From contig CM043944.1 of NCBI GenBank assembly GCA_014529385.2, forward strand, positions 70,819,895 through 70,883,894: DNA of 64,000 nucleotides, read 5' to 3'. This document shows, one piece after another, positions 10,080 through 19,419 of this stretch. Position numbers and translations under genes: made by a program. The notes below the pieces were generated by a model. It had not been told where the DNA came from and made no database searches. It saw nothing but the letters and a program-made list of their open reading frames with translations. Numbering within the stretch: the first letter of the stretch is position 1; the number at the start of each line of letters is the position of its first letter. The DNA comes from Adiantum capillus-veneris (Eukaryota; Streptophyta; Polypodiopsida; Polypodiales; Pteridaceae).

Positions 10080-10921
10080 ATTGCTCTTAGCAAAATTATT
10101 CTTAGAGTAGGGAACAATTCCTTTCCTCTCTTGGTCATCATCATATCTTTGGGCAGACTGATGGCTTCTTCCAAAGTTTTTGGATGTTGGGTCTTGACAT
10201 GAAGACGATAGTCTTTGTCAAGGCCCCTATTAAAACCCCGTATCTTTTGGAATTCATCTAGACCTTTTAGTTTTAATATGATTTCTTGATACTTCAAAAG
10301 GTACTGTGTGAGAGAGAGGCCATACATGCGGCATGCATCCCATGCTAACCAATTCTTATCTTCTTCATTGGAGTCCAAAAACTCTTTGGAGAAAGAAGCT
10401 TGAAACGCAGCCCAAGATGGAGGATGCGCATTTATTGAAAATGTCATCCACCACTTATAGGCCTTGCCTTTAAGAGATAGACTTGTTTCCACAGCCGTCT
10501 TTATATCTGGGGTGTGTCTCAATCTATGAATATCACTCCATTTGTGTAAGAACGTATTGACCGCATCCTTGTTGCGATCACGCTCTTCCCCGTGAAACTC
10601 AGGAATGGTGATATTCTTAAGTAATGCATTGCTACTTTCTCCATCTTCTAAAGCACTTGTCTCTTGGACTCCTTGAGTCGTGCGAGCTTGGTTCCCTTGA
10701 ACCGTGCCACTTTTGACTCCTTGAGCCATCTGTGAATTCATAAATTTCAAAAGTAACTCTGTAAGATTGGAGGGCGTAGGTGAGGCATCCGCGGTCGGTT
10801 GTTGTTGTCTATCTATGCAAGCTGCACACAGGAAATCATGCCTGCCTTCTTTTTTGCTGCACAATGGAGACGTTGCTGTCTGCGGGACACGTGGGAGAGA
10901 AGCAACGCGTCGCATGCACAT
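9815..10921 (-). CDS. Gag capsid-like protein (gypsy 2)
   Basis: A 368-residue open frame. Residues ~100-240 match the retrotransposon gag fold: NITIPEFHGEE, AVNTFLHKWSDIH, LKGKAYKWWMTF, WAAFQASFSKEF and LSLTQYLLKYQEI. The C-terminal ~90 residues are out of frame relative to the knuckle-protease ORF and are probably not native. Capsid protein would package element RNA. The stretch between its first ATG and the 5' LTR is only ~40 bp. Confidence 0.85.
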   Translation of the reverse strand: MCMRRVASLPRVPQTATSPLCSKKEGRHDFLCAACIDRQQQPTADASPTPSNLTELLLKFMNSQMAQGVKSGTVQGNQARTTQGVQETSALEDGESSNALLKNITIPEFHGEERDRNKDAVNTFLHKWSDIHRLRHTPDIKTAVETSLSLKGKAYKWWMTFSINAHPPSWAAFQASFSKEFLDSNEEDKNWLAWDACRMYGLSLTQYLLKYQEIILKLKGLDEFQKIRGFNRGLDKDYRLHVKTQHPKTLEEAISLPKDMMMTKRGKELFPTLRIILLRAMWLRAIGEVDLPYVPRGIRDNLPLHVHNRLRSLSNHEILHVGLSALLILSVQRNTICVLDVFQTKITRKIVLFCKAKKRPCTRCNASC

Positions 10922-10951
10922 GCAACCGGCTTTTTCCCTTTCCCAAAAATA

Positions 10952-10963
10952 GCTCGGATATGA
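10952..10963 (-). promoter_or_regulatory. Possible degenerate primer-binding site (gypsy 2)
   Basis: One base inside the 5' LTR the minus strand reads TCATATCCGAGC, matching 9 of 12 bases of TGGTATCAGAGC, the initiator-Met primer site common in chromoviruses. The position is right; the match is imperfect. Confidence 0.45.
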
Positions 10964-10964
10964 G

Positions 10965-11090
10965 TGAAAGGGCAGTGGTAATGTGTGTGCTAGTCTCCAC
11001 CCAATCGTGCTCTCTTATAGCCTCCCCCTAGCGTACACAATGTATGGCCGTGCCGGTGGCCTTGCCCATAGTAGGACCCATGTCCTTACA
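10965..11090 (-). repeat. 5' LTR of gypsy 2 (126 bp)
   Basis: The pair of 5152-5274. On the minus strand it starts TGTAAGGACATGG and ends CCTTTCA. A TATA-like GGCTATAAGA sits about midway (around 11014-11023), the likely promoter. Confidence 0.92.
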
Positions 11091-11095
11091 CACTC
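11091..11095. repeat. Target-site duplication CACTC (right)
   Basis: An exact copy of 5147-5151, immediately outside the LTR. Confidence 0.9.
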
Positions 11096-11500
11096 CCTAG
11101 GGATTTGCCTAGTCAAAGCACCACGGTAAGCATGAGGTTTACTTTATATAATTACGTTCGTTGGGTTTTTTTGTTTTCTCGACGAGCCTGCCGGACAATG
11201 TCTATTTCCCAGTGGGCCAACCGAGAAAATAATTACGTCCGTTGGGTTTTTTTGTTTTCTCGACGAGCCTGCCGAACAATGTCTATTTCCCAGCGGGCCA
11301 ACCGAGAAAATAAAAAAACCCGATGGGCCCTAAGGAAATATGCTTTTACCTAGCGGGATAATCGGCCCTTTGGGTTTTTGCAGGTCATCATCAAGGTCAT
11401 GTTAACAATTAACGTGATCACATCTTTTTCTTGTGTAATTACTAGAGTTATTAACGTAATTACACGATTGCGATCATGTCAATGAAATCCCTACAATCAA
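11096..11500 (-). mobile_element. Outer end of hAT copy 1, resumed after the chromovirus
   Basis: AGGGATTTGCCTAGTCAAA (11100-11118) matches the sequence of hAT copy 2 near 32197-32215. Weaker similarity continues through TTTTTGCA and CGTGATCAC to about 11490. No gene is present. The terminal inverted repeat was not resolved. Confidence 0.6.
11150..11311. repeat. 81-bp tandem duplication
   Basis: Two units (11150-11230 and 11231-11311) differ at only a few positions and contain CGTTGGGTTTTTTTGTTTTC. Each unit also pairs with the reverse-oriented CGAGAAAATAAAAAAACCCG at 11303-11322, so the region can fold into a hairpin. Confidence 0.85.
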
Positions 11501-11783
11501 GTGAGGAAAGGAGAGGAGGGATTGTTGTTCATGAACGCTTTGGCCATTAGTACCATTTTCATTATTGGCACCCTTTGGCCGCTCTTTTGCGCTCCCAATT
11601 CATTTATTTTGTGCCATCCATTTTTATCAACTCGCTAAGGGAACCCATCTCCATGCATCAACAATGTCTTACCTCCATTAAAAACCTACTTTAAAAAAAA
11701 AAAAAGTGTTAAAACCTTAAATATGCCTCGAAAATCTTTCGTGTGTAGTTGGTTTTCCAAGTTCATAGAAAAGTTTGTTCTAA

Positions 11784-12177
11784 GGTTGGGTTCACATCAG
11801 GCAGCGGATGCTTAGCTATGAAGGTTACAACCAATCACAACTTTAAAAAAAGGAATGGGGTTTACATCAGGCGCTGGAAAAAAAAAAAGTTTTTGCCACA
11901 TCATAGAAGAAGGAGTTCTCTCTCTCTTTCTCTCTCTCTCTCCCCCCCCCCCCTTCACTCTTTCGGCCTCCCCCCCAAGCTCAAACTCTCTTCCACCCTT
12001 GACACAACAAAAAAGAACCAATGGGATTTCTCCACCATCTGTGGCCCACCCTTAAGAGCATCTCCTTCCTCGATTTTTATGTGAACACTAGTAGGGTGGA
12101 AGAAAGAGAGTCACTACATTCTACTTGGAAGAGGCTCCAGCTTAGCTTTCTTCCATCCAATTGATGTGAACCCAACC
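11784..12177. mobile_element. Tourist-like MITE (PIF/Harbinger type)
   Basis: The left end GGTTGGGTTCACATCA (11784-11799) is the inverse of the right end TGATGTGAACCCAACC (12162-12177). Both are flanked by TAA (11781-11783 and 12178-12180), the 3-bp duplication typical of PIF/Harbinger. The 394-bp interior has no transposase. It holds an A-run, a (TC)n/C-run tract at about 11916-11953 and an internal near-copy of the terminal GTTTACATCAGGC near 11860. Confidence 0.7.
11916..11953. repeat. TC microsatellite and C-run
   Basis: TCTCTC repeats run into a run of about ten C. They create the serine/leucine/proline-rich false ORFs in this area. Confidence 0.9.
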
Positions 12178-13109
12178 TAAGCCCTAAAGCCTCTTGCTGT
12201 AGTACATTGATACAAAAGCAAGATTGCAAGTACGAGAAACCACAAAGATTGTAGTCTTTATGAGTCTCAAGATTCACTGTAGCTTCAACAAAACCTCTCT
12301 CTCTCTCTCTATGAGTACTATGGCACTGTTTTGACTGTCTTCATTGTCGTGTCATTAGCATCCTCGCATATTCCACATGGAATCACATAATACTCATAAT
12401 GACAATACAAACCCCCTTTACCTTCCTCCATTATCTTCTACACGGCATATCCCAAGGGATCTTCTGTCGAGTCTATGAAACTATTGGGCTGCAAAGAAGA
12501 GGGAACAAAGAAGCATGCAAAAAAGGATGGCACGAGTGTGAGAGGATGGTGACATTGATGAGTAGGAGGCAAAGAAAATATGTAGGGCAGTTGCTAAGTG
12601 TTGGCATAATCAAACAAACGGGCTTTCCGAGGGTCTTGAATGGAGCATTCTACAACAACTTTGCAGTCATCCAACGTTCTCAGTGTTGCAACCCATGTCG
12701 GAGTTAGTTGGGAGATTGATTCTCTCTAACATTTGTCATACATTGTTTGAGGTGAAGACTCCTCATTCAAACAATTAGTTATTTTTGAAACGGGCTACTA
12801 TCATGGCATGCCTCAATAGAGTCAATGGGGCTGACAATGTAATGAGCAATAATGATGTTGCAAAGGCATTAGGACTTCATCAAAGAAATGTCATGGGAGC
12901 CAGTCTCCGACTGCAAACTGATATGGAGGAGGGGCCACTTCCCTTAGACACGTGTCAATGTCAACAACATAGGACCAGTACAATGGAAACCCACATCTCC
13001 CCAAACAAGAAAGATGTCATTCAAAGAGAATCGGCAAGAGAGCACATGTGGTGCATCCGGTGCATCTCCTCGATTTACCTCAGGTATATCAGCTAAATAT
13101 CTTCAAAGT

Positions 13110-14035
13110 GTATCACAATGCTTTACTTAGTAATTTTGGGTGCTTGCAAAAGCTTTGAAGTGCTTTATAAGTGTCTCAAAGTGCTTCAAAGTGCATCACT
13201 TAGAGCCCGCAAATGCTTGAAAGCACCAAAAAAGTGCATCTCAGTGTGCTTGAAAGCGCCAAAAAATGCTTCAAAGTATTTCAAAGCGCTTCCAAAGTGC
13301 ACTAAAGTGCTTCATGGTGCTTGAAAGTGCCACAAAGTACTTTATAGTGCTTCAGAGTGCTTTCTAAACTCTAAAGTGCTTTGGAGTGCCACAGAGTGCT
13401 CTTAAAGAGAACTAACGTGCTTTCAAAGAGCCCTTAAAGTGCACTTCAGAGTGCTTTCAAGTGCCCAAAAGTGCTTCAAAGTGCTTCAGAGTGCTTGAAA
13501 GCGTGAAAAAGTTCTTTACAATGCTTCAGCGTGCTTCAAAGTGCCACACAGTTCTATTAGTGTACCAAAGTGCCCAGAGTGCTTTAAAAGTACTTCATAG
13601 TGCTTGAAACTGCCATAAAGTGCTTCATAGTGCTTGAAAGTGCCACAGAGTGCCTCAAAGTGCTTGAAAATGCTTTTAAAGTGCCACCAAGTAGTTTAGA
13701 GTGCTTCCAAAGTGCACCGAAGTAGTTCAAAGTGCACCAAAGTGCTGGTAAAGTGCTTCAGAGAGCTATCAAGTGCCACAAAGTGCCTCAGAGTGCTCTT
13801 AAAGTGCACTAAAGTGCTTTAGAGTTCTTTCAAGTGCCCCAAAGTGCTTTATAGTGTTGCAAAGTGCTTCAAATGGCACCAAAGTGCATGACAGGTTGCT
13901 TGCAAGTGCCACAAAGTGATTTAGAGTGCTTTCAAGTGCCCCAAAGTGCTTTAAAGTGCTGCAAAGTGCTTAGAAGGACACCGAAGTGCCCCAAAGTGTT
14001 CTCCAAGTGCATTGAAGTGCTTCACTAGTGGACAA
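13110..14035. repeat. AAAGTGC(TTC) degenerate minisatellite, ~0.9 kb
   Basis: Dozens of 10-22-bp units on the theme CAAAGTGCTTCAAAGTGC, with variants such as GAGTGCTTTCAAGTGCC. No gene. The array lies between the N-terminal and central pieces of the transposase-like gene. Confidence 0.92.
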
Positions 14036-14307
14036 CAGTTCAACAATACAAAAAATTGAAGTAGAAACAGTGAATTTCTAGAAATAGACATCAACTCCCA
14101 CTCTTCACCAACTCCCATTGCTCAACCAACCCCTCCTCACTTTGGTTGAAAAGGTGGAGAAATGAAATACCTACTTTTTTGTGGACAAAAGGTGAAGTCA
14201 TACCTACTTTTGTGAAAATACACCCCGAGGTGGTAGTAGGTAAGTGTTGCAAATTAGATTTCAGTACTTTATAGTATTTTTAAATGTCTTTTGTGTGACA
14301 AAGGGAT
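14036..14307 (+). other. Short non-coding stretch after the minisatellite
   Basis: No supported gene. It could be an intron or inserted DNA within the transposase-like gene. Confidence 0.4.
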
Positions 14308-16110
14308 TTGTACATGCGGTTCCAGGAGGCTCATCCTAACATTAGGATGTCCCTTAGATGCTTTGAGGGTTTGAAGCCATACTTCGTACGCAAGTGGAAG
14401 GACCGCAACACCTGCTGTTGTGAATACCATGTTCAGCTTGTTTACTTGAAGGAAGGATTAAATCAGATGTGCCATGGAACGTCATGCTTTTGCACGTGTC
14501 TTGTGTGCAGTCCAAGTGGTGGAATAGCATAGTGCACAGCATCAAAAGCCACTTTTTCATCCTTGACAGAACTATGGGAGTTTGTATTGTGTTCAAAGTC
14601 AACTGATAGTGCTTTTCACCATAGCAAATGTCTTTTGGGAACATGCACTAATTGCGGGATTAAAAAGCTCTTGTTGTGTCTCGTCGAAGAGAGTGATGGT
14701 ATCTCTAGAATGACTGTCAAGCTTTTTGACAAGGTTCCTACACAGGAAAAGTATGAAGAAGGTCTAGCTAAATGTCAAAAAGAGCTCGTGGTTCAACAGC
14801 TCAGTTTGATGAGTTTCATTTCTGTGCTCCGAGGGAAACTAGGGAAGTTCATCAGACACAACTACTTGTATAGGTGGCAAGCTCAACAGTTCAAGGAATG
14901 TTTGGTCAATTTTCTTGATGATGTAGTGGTGTCTATAGTGGATTTTGTAGAGAATTACTCCTTCAAGGTGCAGAATGAGATCCAGTCAATGCATTGGTAT
15001 TCATCTCAGGTCACAATCTTTGTTCACATTTCATACGTACGTGATGCGCTTGGTGCTATACAAAAGACGACTCACTTCTACATATCTGATGACACTTTGT
15101 TTGTGTAGCACTATTTTCTTTTACACAATGAATGGCTGAAAAGACACGGCTATAGTGTCAAGTGACATTGGGTGTGGTAGGATGGTGCTGTGTCACAATT
15201 CAGAGCAAGGCGACCATTCTATTTTTTTACGCGATTCTTCAATATGACAGGTATCAAAATGACGCACAATTTCTTTGCTTCAGGCCATGGAAAGGGTGAA
15301 CACGACGGGGCTGGTGCAGTGGTCAAAAGAGCCCTCACACACGAGCAATTGAAATATGTCGGGTGGGTGCTGCATAATGTTTCAAGCGTTGTTGCATTCC
15401 TCAATGCAACTCTCAAAAATGAATGCCCATAGACAGGCAAGAAAGTCGATTGTGCTTTCTGGGAGGTCAAGCTCAGTGATGTTGATAGAGTTATAGCGTG
15501 GGATTGCAAGCGCATGACAGTGTCTCGATCTTGGCACTGTGTCAATGGCTACAGTCAGACGGGTATGCACGGACTAAGGCACAGACTGCTCTGTTGCTTT
15601 TGTGGCGCGTGCATCAAGGGTCGATGGAGGAGATGTGCCAACAAAGATCATGAGTAGGGTGGGTATACTTGCAAATACAACCCACAGTTACGGATGAAAG
15701 CGATGGAGAAGCGTCGAGAGAGGATGAGGATGAATACACCCCATGTATGTTGGCGACCAAGATGACCTGAGTGGTGCCTTGATGGTTGGCCAAAACTTTG
15801 CAGTGACTACAGAGTAGGTAGGTGTAGACTTCTACGTCCTAGAATGCACCAACACAAAGCGCCTGGCCAAAACAGAGGAAAAGGATCAATGGCACAACAT
15901 CATTAAGAAAAATTTGTATGTGGTTGAGGGCCTATTCTACGACAAGGTAAATTGCTGAGATGATATTTATTTCCTTTAATACAACAAGCCCACTACTCTA
16001 ATCTACTCCCATCTCGTGCAATGCATCAGGTTTTCCATGTCCATGAGGGAAAGTGAGCATAATGTATATGATATGTCAAATGACATATTCGAGCAAATCT
16101 ATAATAGCAT

Positions 16111-16329
16111 GTTCCCAGAGAAGAACTTGTAAGATTTTTCTCTGTAAATTTGACTTGAGGACTTTGCCAACACTTTTAACAGTAGCTAGCACTTTTTTTT
16201 TTAATATAAAAAGGAGGCAGCGAACTATATTAAAGAGAGTCAGGAAGGATTACATCAAAGCTGGGGGGGGGGGGATCACCCGACTACTTCCCTCTAAAAT
16301 TACAGCTAATCACCTCTGCTGAATAGCTA
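16111..16329. other. Non-coding stretch with a G-run
   Basis: A run of about 12 G near 16262-16274 and a T-run near 16193-16202; no gene seen. Confidence 0.5.
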
Positions 16330-16800
16330 GTACTTTTCACAGTAGATTGATAAAAGACGTCTTTTAAAACACTTGAAAGCACTTCTGAGCACTTGCCCAG
16401 TTGACCAACACTTTACCAGCCCCTTGAAACACTTAAAAGCCTCTCCTGAGCACTTTACGAGCCCCCTGAACCACTTGACCAGCTCTTTGGACCACTTAGG
16501 ACCATTTGACAAGCACTTTTCAGCACATTATACTACTTGACAAGCAATATGAACCACTTGACCACCCCCTGAACCACTTGGCTAGCACTTTATACCACTT
16601 GACAAGCACTTTGAACCACCCGACCAGCACTTTGAACCACTTGACCAACCCCCTGAACCACTTGGACAACACTTTGTTCCACTTGACCACCATTTACCAG
16701 CCTAGCCCCTTGAACCACTTGACCAACTGTTTGGACCACTTAGGACCACCTGACCAACACTTTTAAGAACTTTATACCACTTGACAAGCCCATTGAACCC
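16330..16800. repeat. ACTTGACC minisatellite, array 1
   Basis: Degenerate ~20-22-bp units on the theme GAACCACTTGACCAGCACTTT. They produce false proteins rich in NHLTSTL repeats on one strand and WFKGLVK repeats on the other. Confidence 0.9.
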
Positions 16801-17484
16801 CCGGGGGATTCACCATGGAAAACTTATCGCACCACGTAAGTGCAGGGGAGGGGTATTTTTTTACAAGTTAAATAAGCGTATAAGTTAGGGGCAGGCCCCC
16901 AATAATATATCTCTCAAGCTTAAAAATAAGGAAGGGGGTATCATATTTAGGGGGAAGGGGACTTGGCCAGGGTTGATTACTTGTAACGATTGGTCATCGG
17001 TGTGTACTAGAACTCGGATGAATTTTGGGGAAGTTTTTTATCAGGTCACACATCAAATTTTGCATCAAGCAGCAAGCCGATCATAGATAAGGGCAGCAGA
17101 TTTGGAGCAGGCTAAGGGTTGATTTACACCAGCTTTGGATGGGTCAGAATTGGATGAGTAGCCAAAGTGCAGGCGGATTGGGCACATAGTTTGAAAGTCA
17201 AACTAAGAAACATTGAGGGTACATCTAGTTATCAATAGAAGTGGTTCCTTAGTACATTGCCAGTCACTATGCTACACACTCTTTGACTAGTTTTACTCAG
17301 TTAGATCATGTCAGACCTAAATTTTGTATGTAAGATAGGAGTATGATAGTTTTCTTTCTTGATTTTTGTATAAGTGTAGAAAGGGGGGTCATATTCCCTA
17401 ATATGAGTCGTATGTAGGGGTTTTATCAAAGCTGTCCACTCGCAGATGGCGTCCTGTTTTGTATATAGAGTGAATCCCCAAGGC
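16801..17484. other. Unique-looking spacer between minisatellite arrays
   Basis: No supported gene; it begins with a CCCCCGGGGGA stretch. The flanking arrays share the same unit, so this may be an insertion into one array or a non-repeated part of a longer unit. Confidence 0.4.
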
Positions 17485-17757
17485 TTGAACCACTTGACCA
17501 CCCCCTTGAACCATTTGGCCAACAGTTTATACCACTTGACAAGCACTCTAAACCACCTGAACATCACTTTGAACCACTTGACCAACCCTCTGAACCACTT
17601 GGACATCACTTTGTACTACTTGACCACTACTTAACAACCACTTGAACCACTTGACCAACTCTTTGGACCACTTGACCAGCACTTTTAAGCACTTTGTACC
17701 ACTTGGACAACACTTTGAACCACTTGACCACTTAACCAACACTTAACACCCAATCCA
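17485..17757. repeat. ACTTGACC minisatellite, array 2
   Basis: The same unit family as 16330-16800 (AACCACTTGACCAACACTTTG), in the same orientation. Confidence 0.9.
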
Positions 17758-17886
17758 GTTGATAGCAGCAGAAACAGTTGACTTGCAAAATTCTTCATAG
17801 TATATTCAGGTTTAGATACAAGAACAATTAGCTTTACAGGGAGTTAGATTTTTCAAGGATTAAGGTCAGTCAGCTAGAAGACTGCT

Positions 17887-18681
17887 CTAGCCATTCTTGC
17901 TGAGGTGGCGGCTTATACTTGGTTGCTGGAGGTGGCAGTCTCGGTGCAAGAATTTTCTGTTGTGCCCATACTTTTCCATGTGCCATATCGTAGTCCAATT
18001 CTGCAATTTCATCCTTCCTGGCATCAAATGACATTCCCTAATAGTCTTGGCTCTGTCAGGAGTCTCGGCCCACTGTATTATAAATGAGCAACATCCTTCT
18101 TGAGGAAATTTTCCCATTGCCTCTCATTTTTCTTTTCTATCCCAGGCATAATGTCAAAGTTACTAGGATCATTGAAGTACATCTTATAGAGGGAATCATC
18201 TAGCAGTAAAGTGTTAGACTTATTGAACTTAGGAAAGAGGTACCAAAAGGTTTCTATTTTTTTGAAAAACATATGCTTTAGGGGGTTTCCATATTCCCAA
18301 CTACTAACATGGCCGCAGTTCTATGACACCCACCCACTCAGACAACGCGGCTTGAGATATGCACTTATCCATATCCTTCTCAAGATTGTGGTAGGCATGC
18401 GATGACCATAGAAAAGTCTCTGCTATCTGACTCAGTCCAAGCAAGAATAATTTTGCATCATTCCGTACATAGTAGGTGATGTTATCATCCCACTTTACTT
18501 TGTCACAGTACAGCGTGTTTAAATCTGGGGGTTCCAATCCTTTGCGCTTATCATGCACACAATCAAGCACATTGTTGAAGTCTACAATTATTGCCAAATC
18601 TCTATGGACTGGGAAACATGGCATTGGTTCGTAGCAAGGAAACTGGCGATCAATGTGGTGGGGGTTTTGAGCCAACCACAT
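17887..18681 (-). pseudogene. Broken FCP1/HAD-type phosphatase-like gene
   Basis: The piece 18681-18304 has LAIIVDFNNVLDCV, at the position of the HAD motif I DxDxT/V but with the second Asp replaced by Asn. It also has YYVRNDAKLFLLGLSQ and ETFLWSSHAYHN, which resemble the FCP1-homology VRPGL...WSS block. The next piece, in another frame (18272-18078), reads YLFPKFNKSNTLLLDDSLYK, equivalent to the FCP1-family LLLDDSPYK motif III region. A third piece (18117-17887) continues with the tail. Two stops and frameshifts separate the pieces, so this is a pseudogene or includes unrecognised introns. Catalytic competence is doubtful. The fold assignment rests on motifs; the host-gene identity is unknown. 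Confidence 0.6.
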
Positions 18682-18954
18682 GAATTTTAACTGCAGAGCA
18701 CAAATGGACAGAAACTAAGAGAGAATACTTATATTTATATTGCCAGGAAAAAAGATACAAAGCTGCAATCTAAATAAGATACAAAGCTACAAGAAACTAA
18801 AGCTTCTTGCATGCTCTGGTTTTTGGGGGGAGTATGCCAATACTCTTTTTGGGGTCCTAGGACAGCTCGTCCTCCACCTGCTTCTTTCTCTTCTTCCACA
18901 TCTCCACCGCTACAAATTGCAGGGTTGATTCCATTTCAAGATCCTCTATCTCAG

Positions 18955-19419
18955 CTACATTTTCCTCCTTACAGGCATCAATATCTGGGCAGCATATTGT
19001 GACCAAAATGAACACGGTGACCATGATTCAGACATGGGAGGAGACAGATATACAAAACTGACTTTACCTTGGTTTCTTGCGGAGAAAGTTGTCTCCTTCA
19101 AAATGTCTCCATCACCACCCTCAAAGTTCTTGTACTTCAGCAGCATGGCGTCAAGCTCAAAGACCTTGTCGACATCGTGCATGGACAATGTGGAAGCTTC
19201 TTTCTCAACCACTGGCTAAGCTGCACCAATGCACACAATTAGTCTCCACAACAGATTAGCATAAATTCTGTTGTATAAACAGACCAACCCACCTTCAAGC
19301 TCCTCATAAGAATTCCTAAGTGCCCAACATCTTGCTATATGGGGTATCTCCCATTTATAGTCTGGTACAACACACTTGGGATCAGCTGCCCTGACCATTG
19401 AAAAGCAGCTGCGTTGCAT
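18955..19419 (-). pseudogene. Unrecognised coding-like pieces upstream of the HAD-like gene
   Basis: Two minus-strand pieces (19419-19216 and 19212-18955) abut end to start. They have ordinary amino-acid composition (for example DVDKVFELDAMLLKYKNFEG) rather than repeat-derived sequence. They lie directly upstream of the HAD-like pieces on the same strand and could be 5' exons of that gene. I do not recognise a domain. They may be chance ORFs. Confidence 0.25.

Larger units (their letters stand above)
5152..11090 (-). mobile_element. Nearly complete Ty3/gypsy chromovirus (gypsy 2)
   Basis: This is a full-length element on the minus strand: 5' LTR (11090-10965), gag, protease, RT, RNase H, integrase, chromodomain, purine tract, 3' LTR (5274-5152), bracketed by 5-bp CACTC duplications. 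Gene order and the C-terminal chromodomain place it among plant chromoviruses. The coding frame is broken by several stops and frameshifts, and an ~890-bp insertion separates protease from RT, so it is not autonomous now. It interrupts hAT copy 1: the uninterrupted equivalent (GGATACACTCCTGAGGGATT near 32181) is present in hAT copy 2. Confidence 0.92.
12399..16110 (+). pseudogene. Decayed transposase-like gene of uncertain superfamily
   Basis: Several open pieces in the same direction appear to be one broken protein. N-terminal pieces are at 12399-12707 and 12785-13096. A Cys/His segment is at 14308-14450 (LKPYFVRKWKDRNTCCCEYH). Next, 14563-15108 carries CTNCGI and VDFVENYSFKVQNEIQSMHW. Then 15190-15432 has ARRPFYFF and FFASGHGKGEHDGAGAVVKR. 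A tail at 15740-15960 reads GQNFAVTTE, VDFYVLECT and WHNIIKKNLYVVEGLFYDK. The acidic residues in the VDFVENY and HGKGEHDGAG blocks look like a DDE-type nuclease arrangement seen in eukaryotic transposases. That reading is inferred from motif style, and I cannot name the superfamily. A minisatellite (13110-14035) splits it. Confidence 0.5.

Noticed and set aside
11749-12084. Several overlapping ORFs on both strands
   Set aside because: They translate the TC/C-run microsatellite inside the MITE; the composition is purely repeat-derived.
13110-14035. Regularly spaced short repeats considered as a CRISPR array
   Set aside because: Units are contiguous and degenerate, without unique spacers, and the genome is eukaryotic.
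16506-16766. ORF with regular NHLTSTL repeats, suggesting a repeat protein
   Set aside because: It is the translation of the ~21-bp minisatellite; all frames are repetitive and no start context or domain is seen.
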